Part shown: positions 52,130 to 61,872 of the stretch, piece after piece
Layout of the letters: every line of letters begins with the position of its first letter
Position numbering within the stretch: the stretch's first letter is position 1
Source of the DNA: an uncultured Saccharospirillaceae bacterium
Lineage (GTDB): Bacteria > Pseudomonadota > Gammaproteobacteria > Pseudomonadales > Oceanobacteraceae
Length of the DNA stretch: 64,000 nt
Assembly: GCA_947503895.1 (NCBI GenBank)
Contig: CANNFT010000012.1
Location: 62,001 to 126,000 of the forward strand
Direction: 5' to 3'
The notes under the pieces: generated by a model
The model's input: the letters and a program-made list of their open reading frames with translations, nothing else
The model's database searches: none
Told to the model about the DNA's origin: nothing
Position numbers and translations under genes: made by a program

Positions 52130-53485
52130 CTAGGCCATTTGTAATCGATGTTGTTTGCTGACCCATTTCAATCTCGCAAGCAGCAAGATGGCATTGACTG
52201 TAAGACCGACGACCAGACCAATCCAAAATCCTTCTGCGCCCATCGGTGCTTGTTGACTCAAACCGAGCCAATAACCCACAGGCAGTCCGATTAACCAAAA
52301 TGAAACCACCGTGATGGCTAACGTTACCATGGTGTCTTTGTAGCCACGCAGTGCACCCGCAGCCCCGACCTGAATAGCATCGCTAAATTGGTAAAGAGCA
52401 AAGTAGAGTAGAAGGTGCACGGCGAGCGCACTGACGTCAGGTGCATCTGTATACAAGCCAACGATGCTTTCTCTGAATAGCAGTACGACGCAAGCGTTGA
52501 TGATGGAAAATAGTGCATTAATCTGAAGGCCATTGATCCAAGCGGCTTGGGCGTCGCCCAGTGTGCCTTTCCCTAGCTCATGCCCTACACGTACCGTGAG
52601 TGCTAAGGCGAGGCTAAGCGGAACCATAAATGCCAATGATGACACGCTCAATGCGATTTGGTGTGCGGCGACAATGCTCGGTCCAAGGCGAGCGATCAGT
52701 AATGCAATGACACAAAACACGCTCACTTCAACGAATATGGCTAGGCCAATGGGCAAGCCAATCGAGCCGATGCGCAGAATTTCTTTAATATTGGGGGCTG
52801 AAAAGTCAGCAAGCGGCTTCACGTTTTGGTGATACCGGCTGAATCGCGTAAACAAAAGCAGTGCGATGGCCATTACCCAGAAAACAATCAATGTGGCTAG
52901 CCCGCAACCTGCGCCACCCATGGCTTCAACGGGCCCCCACCCCAAAACAAATAAATAATTAAGAGGAATGTTCAGAATCAGTCCGATAATGGCGAACACC
53001 GTCACGGGCTTCGTCAAACCGATACTCTCGTTATAGGATCTTAATGCTTGGTGAATGGCTACGGCAGGTAGGCCGAACGCCACGTAGTAGAGATATTCTT
53101 GTGTGGGTACTTGAATGGCTTCATCGACACCCATCATTTGCATGAGGGGCATGGTGACATACAGCAGCAGAAATGAGCTGGAAAGGCCCACCAGTAAACT
53201 TAACCAAATGCCTTGTTGCAATGCTGTTCTTGAGGCTGCTTTGTCTTTAGCGCCCTTAGCATGGGCGACTAACGGCGTGAGTGCGACCATAACGCCTGCG
53301 ACAAACAGCACCAAAGGCACCCAAATACTGGCGCCCACAGCTACGGCTGCGAGATCTATGGTGCCCGCTGCACCCGCCACCAGCGTATCTACCACGCCCA
53401 TTCCCGTTTGCGCCAACTGTGTCCCCAGCATAGGGAAGGTGATCATTAATAAGGGACGAGACCGACGCCAAAATGCTCTTAACAT
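52130..53485 (-). CDS. MATE family multidrug efflux transporter
   Basis: 451 aa with twelve membrane helices in two homologous bundles. Typical MATE features: PMLGTQLAQTGMGVVDTLVAG in the first helix pair, VPTQEYLYYVAFGLPAVAIHQALRSYNE near the first bundle end and HQIALSVSSLAFMVPLSLALALTVRVGHELG in the second. It resembles NorM-type exporters that expel cationic drugs by Na+ or H+ antiport. Single gene. Confidence 0.93.
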   Translation of the reverse strand: MLRAFWRRSRPLLMITFPMLGTQLAQTGMGVVDTLVAGAAGTIDLAAVAVGASIWVPLVLFVAGVMVALTPLVAHAKGAKDKAASRTALQQGIWLSLLVGLSSSFLLLYVTMPLMQMMGVDEAIQVPTQEYLYYVAFGLPAVAIHQALRSYNESIGLTKPVTVFAIIGLILNIPLNYLFVLGWGPVEAMGGAGCGLATLIVFWVMAIALLLFTRFSRYHQNVKPLADFSAPNIKEILRIGSIGLPIGLAIFVEVSVFCVIALLIARLGPSIVAAHQIALSVSSLAFMVPLSLALALTVRVGHELGKGTLGDAQAAWINGLQINALFSIINACVVLLFRESIVGLYTDAPDVSALAVHLLLYFALYQFSDAIQVGAAGALRGYKDTMVTLAITVVSFWLIGLPVGYWLGLSQQAPMGAEGFWIGLVVGLTVNAILLLARLKWVSKQHRLQMA

Positions 53486-53687
53486 TACTCAACTTGACCG
53501 GATAGATAGAAAGCGGGGCAGTATCGGTCTTTTTGGCATAAATTTCTATGAAATTAGGGCGTTGATCTGCGTTCAGTCGCCATTGATGTACTTCCCTATG
53601 GGGGCTGGGGGTGGTAGGTACACAGCATAACTGGTATAAAGCGGGCGCTGTATTTGTAAATGTTTAAAGAAGTAGTACGCATCCACC

Positions 53688-54233
53688 ATGCACCAGATTT
53701 CTGATTTAATCGGAATATTCAATAAATGCTTCAAGTCTGCTTTGGGAACAGAGCTCGTTTGTGGCGGTGAAGAGCCCATTTATATACCGAGAAGCGGTTA
53801 TTATCCGTTTGATCGCGTCATTTTTGCGCACGGCTATTATTCCAGTGCTATGCATGAAATATCTCATTGGTGTATTGCGGGTGAAGCGCGAAGGAAAATG
53901 GTGGATTTTGGCTATTGGTATAACCCCGATGGCCGAACAGAAGCTCAACAGCAAGAATTTCAGCAAGTAGAGATAAAGCCGCAGGCACTTGAGTGGATCA
54001 TGTCGCGTGCAGCTCAATTCAATTTTAATGTCAGTTTGGATAATCTTAGTGGAGATTTAAGCTCAGCTGCGCAAGAGGCAGAGCACTTTAAAGATAATAT
54101 ATTCCAGCAGGTTCAGGCCTATTTGACCTCAGGTCTACCACAACGAGCACAGCAACTGTGTGATGCTTTAGTGGCTTACTATCGACCCGATGAACCGTTG
54201 ACAGTTTCAGAATTTAACCGAGGTTCCATTTAA
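53688..54233 (+). CDS. epmC: Elongation factor P hydroxylase
   Basis: Hydroxylates the beta-lysylated lysine of EF-P. 181 aa, close to E. coli EpmC. HEISHWCIAGEARR at about 57-70 is the metal-binding segment, and the GYWYNPDGRTEAQQQEFQQVE block at about 76-96 is split between conserved Tyr-rich and Glu positions. Its last base overlaps the rhlB ATG (TAATG), so the two are coupled. Confidence 0.92.
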   Translation: MHQISDLIGIFNKCFKSALGTELVCGGEEPIYIPRSGYYPFDRVIFAHGYYSSAMHEISHWCIAGEARRKMVDFGYWYNPDGRTEAQQQEFQQVEIKPQALEWIMSRAAQFNFNVSLDNLSGDLSSAAQEAEHFKDNIFQQVQAYLTSGLPQRAQQLCDALVAYYRPDEPLTVSEFNRGSI

Positions 54234-55564
54234 TGCCGTTTGGACTGATTAAGCGATTGACGAAATCGCAAGACAAAAAGAAAACCGCGCCTAAAAAGGC
54301 CACCGCGCCTGAGCGTCATCACAAGCCAAAACCCAAATCTAAGCCTGCCCCTAAAAAGGCACCGAAACCCAAAGTCGCACCTTGGGATCCAGCCACATTT
54401 GATGTAGCCCCAGAAGAAGGCAAAACGCGCTTCCATGATTTGAATTTGGATGACCGCATCATGCGCGGGATCTTTGATTTGGGCTTTCAGTATTGCAGCC
54501 CGATTCAGGCTCAATCATTACCGTTAACATTGGCGGGTCATGACATTATCGGTAAAGCGCAGACGGGCACCGGTAAAACCGCTGCGTTTCTGGTAACCGT
54601 ATTACAAAAATTATTGAGCACCAAACCTGCTGAACGTTATGCCAGTGAGCCACGCGCTTTAGTGTTGGCACCTACACGAGAGCTAGCGATGCAGATAGCG
54701 CGCGATGCTGCCGGCTTGTCAAAGTATACTGACTTAAACGTCGTGACCGTTTTAGGTGGCGTTGATTACGATAAGCAAAAACAGCAATTAACAAATGAAG
54801 TCGTGGATATTGTTGTTGCGACACCAGGCCGTTTACTGGACTTCCTCCAGCAAGAAATTGTGTTCTTAGATCAAGTCGAAATGTTAGTCATAGATGAAGC
54901 AGATCGCATGTTGGACATGGGCTTTATTCCGGACTTGAAGCGAATCATACGAGCGACCCCAGAGAAGTCCATTCGTCAGACTCAGCTATTTAGTGCCACC
55001 TTCCCAATGGATATCCTAAATTTAAGTGCCAGCTGGACTCACGTGCCCATGCAAGTGGAAATTGAGCCAGAAAGCGTCGCAACAGAAACCGTTGAGCAGC
55101 ACTTTTACAGCATTGAAGAAAGCAGAAAAGTGAAAGTATTGGCAAAATACTTGAAGCGCGATGACATTGGTAAGGCCATCATCTTTGCTAACCGTCGTGA
55201 TACATCGCGTGATTTGACAGATGCATTAAAAAAAGAAGGTATTCGTGCCATGTTGTTGAGCGGTGAAGTGGCGCAACAAAAACGCATGAAGACCTTAGAT
55301 CGATTTAAGTCTGAAGATGGCAGTGTCATGGTGGCAACGGATGTTGCTGGGCGCGGTATTCACGTCGATGGCATCACGCATGTGTTCAACTATAACTTGC
55401 CAGATGATCCAGAGGATTATGTTCATCGAATAGGCCGAACAGGTCGTGCGGGCTCTTCTGGCGTGGCGATTAGTTTAATTGATGAATATGAAGCGTATGG
55501 GTTGCCTGAACTTGAAAAGTACCTAGGCAAAAAAGTATCGACAGAACCTCTACCAGAGGACTAA
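54233..55564 (+). CDS. rhlB: DEAD-box ATP-dependent RNA helicase RhlB
   Basis: 443 aa. A Lys/Pro/Ala-rich tail (residues 12-48, alternating PKK and KPK) precedes the helicase core. Q motif FQYCSPIQAQSLP, Walker A AQTGTGKT, PTRELAMQ, DEADRMLDMGF, SATFP, and ATDVAGRGIHVDG with HRIGRTGRAG are all present. RhlB normally works with the RNA degradosome. Short acidic C-terminus (TEPLPED). Upstream coupling to epmC. Confidence 0.95.
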   Translation: MPFGLIKRLTKSQDKKKTAPKKATAPERHHKPKPKSKPAPKKAPKPKVAPWDPATFDVAPEEGKTRFHDLNLDDRIMRGIFDLGFQYCSPIQAQSLPLTLAGHDIIGKAQTGTGKTAAFLVTVLQKLLSTKPAERYASEPRALVLAPTRELAMQIARDAAGLSKYTDLNVVTVLGGVDYDKQKQQLTNEVVDIVVATPGRLLDFLQQEIVFLDQVEMLVIDEADRMLDMGFIPDLKRIIRATPEKSIRQTQLFSATFPMDILNLSASWTHVPMQVEIEPESVATETVEQHFYSIEESRKVKVLAKYLKRDDIGKAIIFANRRDTSRDLTDALKKEGIRAMLLSGEVAQQKRMKTLDRFKSEDGSVMVATDVAGRGIHVDGITHVFNYNLPDDPEDYVHRIGRTGRAGSSGVAISLIDEYEAYGLPELEKYLGKKVSTEPLPED

Positions 55565-55568
55565 TACG

Positions 55569-56135
55569 ATGACAGCAAGGAAGCTGTTAGGTGTATTTAC
55601 AGCGAAGCTGATGATTCTTATATCGGACGTTGCAACTGCCAAAGTAGACGAGGATGTGGAACGGCTGGAGCCAGAAACCAGCATTGAGCGATCAAGCGAT
55701 CGCTTTTCTGCAAAAGTAGCACATGAGATTTTAGCGAGGTCGCATCCCGAGTTACTTGCCGGGCCAGATGAGCTGATATCGTTATATTACTTTGGCTCGT
55801 CCAGTCTGAAGGGCAAGCGTCTTGTGCCGGCAGATAAAAATGGCTTAACAGTCGCTCGGGTCACACCATTAGAGCAATCCTATCGAGTGTTATCCGCAGT
55901 CGGTGTGGAAAGGGTGGGGGAAGACTACTTACCCGATCGTGGGTTACTGTTTTTCGAGAACGACCAGCTGGTCGGATATTATTATCCCGTGAATGAGTTT
56001 CCCTCCAGTTTTAGGCACGGATTGCTAACGTTTCCTGTTGGGTCTGGCATCAATGATGTCGAATTGAGTAATGAGTTGCCGCTTGAGTTAGTTCAAGGAT
56101 CGCGGAGTACTCCACTGTTTAGAATTTTACACTGA
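55569..56135 (+). CDS. Hypothetical protein
   Basis: 188 aa starting 4 nt after rhlB, so cotranscribed. A weak hydrophobic stretch (residues 4-20) with a possible signal peptide character (LLGVFTAKLMILISDVATA) is followed by an acidic region and a compact beta-rich domain (LISLYYFGSSS, RVLSAVGVERVGEDYLPDRGLLFFENDQLVGYYYPV). No family recognised; possibly periplasmic. Confidence 0.7.
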   Translation: MTARKLLGVFTAKLMILISDVATAKVDEDVERLEPETSIERSSDRFSAKVAHEILARSHPELLAGPDELISLYYFGSSSLKGKRLVPADKNGLTVARVTPLEQSYRVLSAVGVERVGEDYLPDRGLLFFENDQLVGYYYPVNEFPSSFRHGLLTFPVGSGINDVELSNELPLELVQGSRSTPLFRILH

Positions 56136-56180
56136 CGCCACCCGCTTATTATTTTTTCATTTTTTGCAGTACCCACCTTT

Positions 56181-57092
56181 ATGAAAACGTCCAACACCCC
56201 TTTCGAAGTTAAAAACGCCTCTGCTCATCTCATCGATATGTCCGCTGTATTTTTTCGCTATTACTTTGCGCAAGGGTTGGAGCGCATTAATGATGAAGGC
56301 TGGGATGTGAGTGCGTTGTATGGCTCTGCTCGTTGGTTACTCAGTCAAACAGCGCTTTTCGAAGCCAAATTTGTGGTTGCGGCGTTTGACGAAAGTTTAT
56401 ATACAGGCTTTCGACATCAGATTGATGAAGACTACAAAGCCAACCGAGCCCCACCGACTGAAGATATTATTTATCAGTTTGAGTGCTTAAAGCACATTTG
56501 CGAATGTTTGGGTTTTACTGTTCTTGCCAGTGAAGTGTTTGAAGCTGATGATTTAATTGCCGCCGCAACCCAGCAATTAAGCCCGAATGCCTGTTTGATA
56601 CATAGTCGAGATAAAGATTTGCGCCAGCTACTCGGTCCGAGCGTGATGATGAAAGATATTATGACCGATAAAGAATGGTGTGCCGACTTACTATTGCATG
56701 AAGAAGGCATCCATCCGGAGCAAGTTCCGTTGTTGCTCGCACTCATGGGCGATGCCAGCGATAACATTGTGGGTGTCCCCAGAGTAGGGATTAAAACAGC
56801 GACAACGTTGATTCGAAACTTCAGCGACTGGCCAACCATTTATTCTGCCGCAGAACAGGGGCTTCCATTATTGGTACGGGGAGAGAAGGCCATTCGGGAA
56901 TTGCTGCTGGAATTCTCTGAACTCATCCCGCACAATCTGTCGCTAACCAGACTAAGGCGAGACGCTGATATCATGCCCATCGCACCACGGTCTGAGGTGC
57001 AGTGGGACGAGTTAGCCGTGTTCCATCAAATTGTAGGGTTGGCTGGGCTGTCAAAGCTCGTCGCTAAGCGGCAGGGTAACGGTGAGTTTTAA
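56181..57092 (+). CDS. 5'-3' exonuclease / flap endonuclease (Xni-like)
   Basis: 303 aa. It has the fold of the Pol I N-terminal nuclease: HLIDMSAVFFRYYFA, AFDESLYTGFRHQIDEDYKANR, EADDLIAAA, HSRDKDLRQLL and MGDASDNIVGVPRVGIKTAT, giving the acidic metal residues and the helix-hairpin-helix. Larger than E. coli Xni (251 aa), so the symbol is left open. Functions in processing of flaps or Okazaki fragments by family. Confidence 0.88.
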   Translation: MKTSNTPFEVKNASAHLIDMSAVFFRYYFAQGLERINDEGWDVSALYGSARWLLSQTALFEAKFVVAAFDESLYTGFRHQIDEDYKANRAPPTEDIIYQFECLKHICECLGFTVLASEVFEADDLIAAATQQLSPNACLIHSRDKDLRQLLGPSVMMKDIMTDKEWCADLLLHEEGIHPEQVPLLLALMGDASDNIVGVPRVGIKTATTLIRNFSDWPTIYSAAEQGLPLLVRGEKAIRELLLEFSELIPHNLSLTRLRRDADIMPIAPRSEVQWDELAVFHQIVGLAGLSKLVAKRQGNGEF

Positions 57093-57140
57093 GCTGTCCT
57101 TCTGCTGAATTTAATAAAACTGAGTGAAACAGGTAACAAT

Positions 57141-58274
57141 ATGAAGATTGTAGCGGACGAAAATATTCCTCTTTTGGAATCATTCTTCGGCGGCTTGGGT
57201 GACATTACGGCTCTTCCTGGGCGTAAAATAACCGCTTCAGATTTAGAAACGGCAGATATCTTGCTCGTTCGGTCGGTTACTGAAGTAAATGAAACTCTGT
57301 TGAAAGGCACGTCAGTTCGGTTTGTCGGAACATGCACCATTGGCACCGACCATCTGGATACGGACTACCTTGACTCACGCAATATAGCCTACGCTAATGC
57401 ACCTGGTTGTAACGCCATATCAGTAATGAATTACGTGGTAAGTGCCCTTGTCACGCTAGGTGAAAGCAAGCATCAAGACTGGCGAAAGTTCAGTGTTGGT
57501 GTCGTGGGTATTGGAAACGTCGGTTCGATGGTCATCAATACATTGCAAGGGTTAGGCATGGACGTTGTGGGTTATGATCCTTATAAAGACGATTACGCCA
57601 GCCAAGAGGCTAAGGATAAGGTGTGGCAACAGGATGTGGTGACACTTCATACGCCCATTACACATTCTGGCGATCATCCCACTCACCATATGGTGACAGA
57701 AGCCTTACTTAATCAAATGAAGCCTGACGCCTGTATTATCAATAGTGGCCGAGGCGCCGTGATCGATAATGCCGCGCTTAAAACATTTCTAAGTACTCAC
57801 CCTCAATTTTCTGCGATTTTGGATGTTTGGGAAAACGAGCCCTGTCCGAATTCAGAGCTTATGAAGCTTTGTTTGCTGGCGACCCCTCACATTGCGGGGT
57901 ACAGTTTAGACGGGAAGCTGAATGGCAGTGCCATGATCTATGAAGCGGTCTGTGAATTTCTGGGTTTGCCAAAACGCCTTAAGTTAGCGCAGCTCATGTC
58001 CGAAGCACCGCTTCGAAAAATCGCGCTCAGCCAAGAAGTCGATCGATTGTATGTGTTAAATAAAGCAGTACGCTGCATGTATGATGTTCGAGACGATCAT
58101 TTTCGCATGATGCCACTGATGGATATGGATGACGGCGAAAAAAGAGAGGCGTTTGACGCGATTAGAAAAAACTACCCGTCTAGACGTGACTTCGGCGCGT
58201 TAAATGTTGCTTTCCAAAAGGCTCAAATATCCGATGAGCTAAATGTGTTGGGATTCAAAATGCGATCAAAATAG
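57141..58274 (+). CDS. pdxB: Erythronate-4-phosphate dehydrogenase
   Basis: NAD-dependent step of the pyridoxal phosphate pathway. 377 aa, normal. MKIVADENIPLLESFFG is the distinctive N-terminus; the Rossmann motif is GVVGIGNVGSMV at about 122-133; catalytic Arg/Glu/His are in INSGRGAVID, ENEPCP and LATPHIAGYS. The C-terminal ~90 residues match the PdxB dimerisation domain. Confidence 0.95.
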   Translation: MKIVADENIPLLESFFGGLGDITALPGRKITASDLETADILLVRSVTEVNETLLKGTSVRFVGTCTIGTDHLDTDYLDSRNIAYANAPGCNAISVMNYVVSALVTLGESKHQDWRKFSVGVVGIGNVGSMVINTLQGLGMDVVGYDPYKDDYASQEAKDKVWQQDVVTLHTPITHSGDHPTHHMVTEALLNQMKPDACIINSGRGAVIDNAALKTFLSTHPQFSAILDVWENEPCPNSELMKLCLLATPHIAGYSLDGKLNGSAMIYEAVCEFLGLPKRLKLAQLMSEAPLRKIALSQEVDRLYVLNKAVRCMYDVRDDHFRMMPLMDMDDGEKREAFDAIRKNYPSRRDFGALNVAFQKAQISDELNVLGFKMRSK

Positions 58275-58362
58275 AGGCGGTCCTGACACTATGTTCGATT
58301 AGCACGATCGTTGTACCACGCTAATCGAAACATGAGCCGTCATACGTTATTCAGTCTGTCAA

Positions 58363-58548
58363 TTAATCATCAGCTGGTGGGTTGCAGGCTTTTAATATGG
58401 CCTTTAATGAATCCTGAATCATTTCTTCAGTGATTTTTGTTTCATTGCCACGATCATCAATAATGGCAGCACCATGAAAATAGTCCGTAGTGACTTCATC
58501 TTGGTTTGAGGCCGTTTTAACCGTGCGATTATTATTGTTATTTTGCAT
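58363..58548 (-). CDS. Small PA1571-like protein
   Basis: 61 aa from ATG 58548 (AGGA 8 nt upstream), although the frame extends to 58596. The Asn-rich start (MQNNNNN) is followed by GAAIIDDRGNETKITEEMIQDSL, resembling the short G-x-x-I-D-x-x-G-x-E...IT-E-x-M-I pattern of the PA1571 family of Pseudomonas. Function unknown. Divergent from the methyltransferase gene at 58614. Confidence 0.62.
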   Translation of the reverse strand: MQNNNNNRTVKTASNQDEVTTDYFHGAAIIDDRGNETKITEEMIQDSLKAILKACNPPADD

Positions 58549-58613
58549 TGTCATCATCCTGCATGAAGTTTGTCTCAGTATAGGCAAAGCGCGCACTACA
58601 AACCAAGTGAAAT

Positions 58614-59537
58614 ATGACCAAAGATTCTATTTATCCGCTCATTAACTGTGAACTGCCTAGCAAAGATAGTAAACGCCTGTTTCATGGCCGAGGAAGGCGC
58701 TTCCCTGGTTGGGAACAAGTCAATATTGAAATCTATCCGCCCGTCCTGTGGGTGATGATCTATCAGCCCATAGATGAGCAGTCATTGCTTGAACTATTGT
58801 CTCAATTTAAAAACAATGCCGCTGTAAATGGCATCGAAGCGATTTATATTCAAAGACGTTTCGAACGAGAAAACCCAGTTGAAGTATGGTTTGGGCCGGA
58901 TACTTATTTAGAGAAGGTATTCCAAGTCACAGAGAATGGCCTGCATTTTTTAGTGGAGCTAGGCCGAAATCAAAATTCTGGTTTGTTTTTAGATATGTCG
59001 GAAGGCCGGCGCTGGGTACGAGAAAATAGTAACAATAAGCATGTTCTTAATTTATTTTCGTACACGTGCAGTTTGGGTATTTCTGCGCTGGCGGGTGGAG
59101 CAAGTCATGTTATGAATGTTGATATGGCAAAATCCGCGATTAAACGTGGCCAACAAAATTTAGCCATAAATCAGCCCGAAGGGAAAAGCATCGGCTTTAT
59201 CGCGCAAGACATTTTTAAGGTGACCAAAAAATTAGCGCAAAAGAAAAAATTCGATTTGCTGATCGCTGACCCACCCAGCTTTCAGAGCAAATCTTTTGAT
59301 GTGAGAAAAGATTATTTGAAGTTATTGCAAAAAATCAAACCGGCACTCGCGGGCGATGCTGAATTATTGTTGTGCTTGAATTCACCGGCATTATCGCCTG
59401 ATTTTTTGATCGATTTAGTGAAAGAAGTTTGGGCGAATAGCGAGCTGATTGGAAGGGTGAGTAACCCTGCAGTGCTTGCGGATTTGGATGAAGACTCATC
59501 GCTAAAGGTGATGCACTTTAAGGTCACGCAAGAATAA
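58614..59537 (+). CDS. Class I SAM-dependent methyltransferase (RlmI/RlmK-like catalytic part)
   Basis: 307 aa. The first ~115 residues are an RNA-binding-like/linker part (RLFHGRGRRFPGWEQVNIEIYPP). LELGRNQNSGLFLDMSEGRRWV is split before the fold; NLFSYTCSLGISALAGGASHV at about 144-164 is motif I, NVDMAKSAIKRGQQN motif II, and DPPSFQ at about 222-227 motif IV as in rRNA cytosine C5/N2-type enzymes. rRNA or tRNA is a likely target, not established. Confidence 0.82.
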   Translation: MTKDSIYPLINCELPSKDSKRLFHGRGRRFPGWEQVNIEIYPPVLWVMIYQPIDEQSLLELLSQFKNNAAVNGIEAIYIQRRFERENPVEVWFGPDTYLEKVFQVTENGLHFLVELGRNQNSGLFLDMSEGRRWVRENSNNKHVLNLFSYTCSLGISALAGGASHVMNVDMAKSAIKRGQQNLAINQPEGKSIGFIAQDIFKVTKKLAQKKKFDLLIADPPSFQSKSFDVRKDYLKLLQKIKPALAGDAELLLCLNSPALSPDFLIDLVKEVWANSELIGRVSNPAVLADLDEDSSLKVMHFKVTQE

Positions 59538-59594
59538 ATTTTAAAATATGCCCTCTTCTGAATATCGAATACGCTTGTCAGAAGAGGGCAGTGC

Positions 59595-60032
59595 TTAATC
59601 CAGCATAAAGTATTGTTCCACGAGTGCGCGAATTTTTATGCTATCGCGTTCTTTCACTGCCTCATGTAATTGAAAGGCGAGCGTGCTACGCTGATGTTTA
59701 ACGGATTCAGACAGTTCGACTTCGGAATCATCCGGTGTCATGGATTTTTGAGGTCTGATCAGTCGCGTAAATGCCACTTGTGTTAACGTGGCGGCTTCGA
59801 TGGATTCCTCTCGTGCCATATCTTCATAGCGAATATAGCCTTCATCTTGCAGCCACATCATCGCGCCTACGCATGAGAGATGTCGGGGAGAATGTAACCC
59901 GAATTCATCGACTTCATCCGCACCGCTGACATCCTCGACAAACAGATTTATTTTGCGTGGAAATTGCTGAAACAAACTGAGCAATACCACGGCAATATCG
60001 TGATAAAAATCATCTATGTGAACATCAATCAT
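59595..60032 (-). CDS. Conserved-looking hypothetical protein behind alaA
   Basis: 145 aa beginning 18 nt after the alaA stop on the same strand, so probably cotranscribed. No signal or membrane helix; helical with an acidic middle (SMTPDDSEVELSES). CVGAMMWLQDEGYIRYEDMARE looks like a winged-helix wing-type segment. Family not recognised. Confidence 0.68.
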   Translation of the reverse strand: MIDVHIDDFYHDIAVVLLSLFQQFPRKINLFVEDVSGADEVDEFGLHSPRHLSCVGAMMWLQDEGYIRYEDMAREESIEAATLTQVAFTRLIRPQKSMTPDDSEVELSESVKHQRSTLAFQLHEAVKERDSIKIRALVEQYFMLD

Positions 60033-60050
60033 AATGGCAAAGTGGTTACG

Positions 60051-61265
60051 CTACTGTTGGTACATAGAAAAGAAATGACCCATTTTATTCAATGCATCTT
60101 CTAGCTCATCTACTCGTGGTAAAAATACGATTCTAAAGTGGTCGGGTTCAGCCCAGTTGAAAGCCGTACCATGAACAATCAGTATTTTCTGTTGCTCTAA
60201 TAAATCCAATACCATGCGTTCATCATTTTTAATATTGAATTTTTTGTTATCCATTTTAACAAAGCTATATAAAGCACCCTGTGGCTTCGTACAACTCAAC
60301 CCAGGAATGTCATTTATCACTCTCCAGGTCATCATGCGCTGTTCGTAAATTCGTCCGCCGGGCTTGGTCAGATCGTAAATACTCTGATAACCACCGAGTG
60401 AAGTCTGAATAGCGTATTGCGAAGGGACGTTAGCGCACAAGCGCATTGACGCTAACATATCCAAACCTTCTAAATAGTCTTTCGCTTTGTGTTTTGCGCC
60501 ACTGACTACCAACCAGCCGGAGCGAAACCCTGCCAAGCGATAGGTTTTAGATAAGCCATTAAAGGAGATGATTAATATATCTTCTGCAAGCGACGCCGTT
60601 GCCGTATGTTCGATTTCGTCGAAGAGAATCTTGTCGTAAATCTCATCTGAAAATACCACCAAATTATTTTGACGGGCTATTTCAAGCATCTCTTCCAATA
60701 CAGCTTTGGGGTAAACAGCACCCGTTGGGTTGTTTGGGTTGATGATGACCATGGCTTTCGTTTTGCTACTCACTTTTGAGCGCAAATCATCCATGTCAGG
60801 ATACCAATCCGCTCCCTCATCGCACCGATAGTGAACAGGTGTGCCGCCCGCTAAGCTGGTGGCACCTGTCCATAAAGGATAATCGGGTGCTGGAATAAGG
60901 ACTTCGTCACCGTTATTAATTAGACCTTGTAGCGACATGACGATTAATTCGCTCACCCCATTGCCAAGGTAAATGTCGTCGATTTCGACCCCTTTAATGT
61001 TTTTTTGTTGGCAGTATTGCATGACGGCTTTGCGTGCTGAATACACGCCTTTGCTGTCGCTGTAGCCTTGAGCATTGGGCAGTTGATGGATTACATCTTG
61101 CAGAATTTCGTCGGGCGCATTAAATCCGAACGGAGCTGGGTTACCAATGTTTAGCTTAAGGATGCGGTGACCTTCTTCTTCCATTCGCTTGGCCTGAGTG
61201 AGCACTGGACCGCGAATATCGTAAAAGACGTTGGCTAGCTTGTTGGATTTCTGCAATTCGTGCAT
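60051..61265 (-). CDS. alaA: Alanine transaminase (class I/II aminotransferase)
   Basis: 404-aa PLP enzyme making alanine from pyruvate and glutamate. The AlaA-type N-terminus (IRGPVLTQAKRMEEEGHRILKLNIGNP) is split over the first 45 residues. NPNNPTGAVYP is the substrate loop; the PLP lysine is in GLSKTYRLAGFRSGW at about residue 238. 404 aa matches E. coli AlaA (405). Divergent from msrB with 211 bp between. Confidence 0.93.
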   Translation of the reverse strand: MHELQKSNKLANVFYDIRGPVLTQAKRMEEEGHRILKLNIGNPAPFGFNAPDEILQDVIHQLPNAQGYSDSKGVYSARKAVMQYCQQKNIKGVEIDDIYLGNGVSELIVMSLQGLINNGDEVLIPAPDYPLWTGATSLAGGTPVHYRCDEGADWYPDMDDLRSKVSSKTKAMVIINPNNPTGAVYPKAVLEEMLEIARQNNLVVFSDEIYDKILFDEIEHTATASLAEDILIISFNGLSKTYRLAGFRSGWLVVSGAKHKAKDYLEGLDMLASMRLCANVPSQYAIQTSLGGYQSIYDLTKPGGRIYEQRMMTWRVINDIPGLSCTKPQGALYSFVKMDNKKFNIKNDERMVLDLLEQQKILIVHGTAFNWAEPDHFRIVFLPRVDELEDALNKMGHFFSMYQQ

Positions 61266-61476
61266 TGGGCGTTAGCGCCTTTGTGTGTAAATTAGATATA
61301 GAGCACAGAATCATACCGCCGCTTGTCAGAATTGACCAGATCGCGAACGGCGGTTTGTGTTGTATGCATGGGTAGGGTAATTATGTCTTTTTTTACCCAA
61401 TGTGAAACCTCTGGATAGGGATTACGTCTATTCAACCGTGTAATGAGGCGCAGCGGCGACTAAGGAATGAATTCAA

Positions 61477-61872
61477 ATGAATAAGATCGACAAAACTGAG
61501 GCAGAGTGGCGAGCAGAGCTTGACCCAGAAACTTACCAAATAACGCGAGAAAAAGGCACAGAGGCGCCATTTTCCGGAAAATACAACGACTCAAAGAAGG
61601 ATGGCGTGTACCTGTGTACGTGTTGCGGTCAGCCATTATTCAATTCTGACAGCAAATATGACTCAGGATCAGGGTGGCCTAGCTTTTTCCAGCCAGTGGC
61701 AGGGGAGGTGATTGCGGAGCACACAGATGGCAGTCACATGATGGTGAGAACAGAAATATTGTGCAGCCGGTGTGATGCCCATCTAGGTCATGTGTTTCCG
61801 GATGGCCCTCAGCCGACAGGATTGCGATATTGCGTCAATTCAGCCTCTCTTAAATTGGAGGAGAAAGATTGA
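61477..61872 (+). CDS. msrB: Peptide-methionine (R)-S-oxide reductase
   Basis: 131 aa; repairs the R epimer of methionine sulfoxide. Two CxxC zinc pairs (CTCCGQ near residue 48 and CSRCDA near 97), DSGSGWPSFFQP, and the catalytic Cys in LRYCVNSASL at about 118. A complete single-domain MsrB with encoded Cys, not Sec. Its stop overlaps the next gene by TTGA. Confidence 0.96.
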   Translation: MNKIDKTEAEWRAELDPETYQITREKGTEAPFSGKYNDSKKDGVYLCTCCGQPLFNSDSKYDSGSGWPSFFQPVAGEVIAEHTDGSHMMVRTEILCSRCDAHLGHVFPDGPQPTGLRYCVNSASLKLEEKD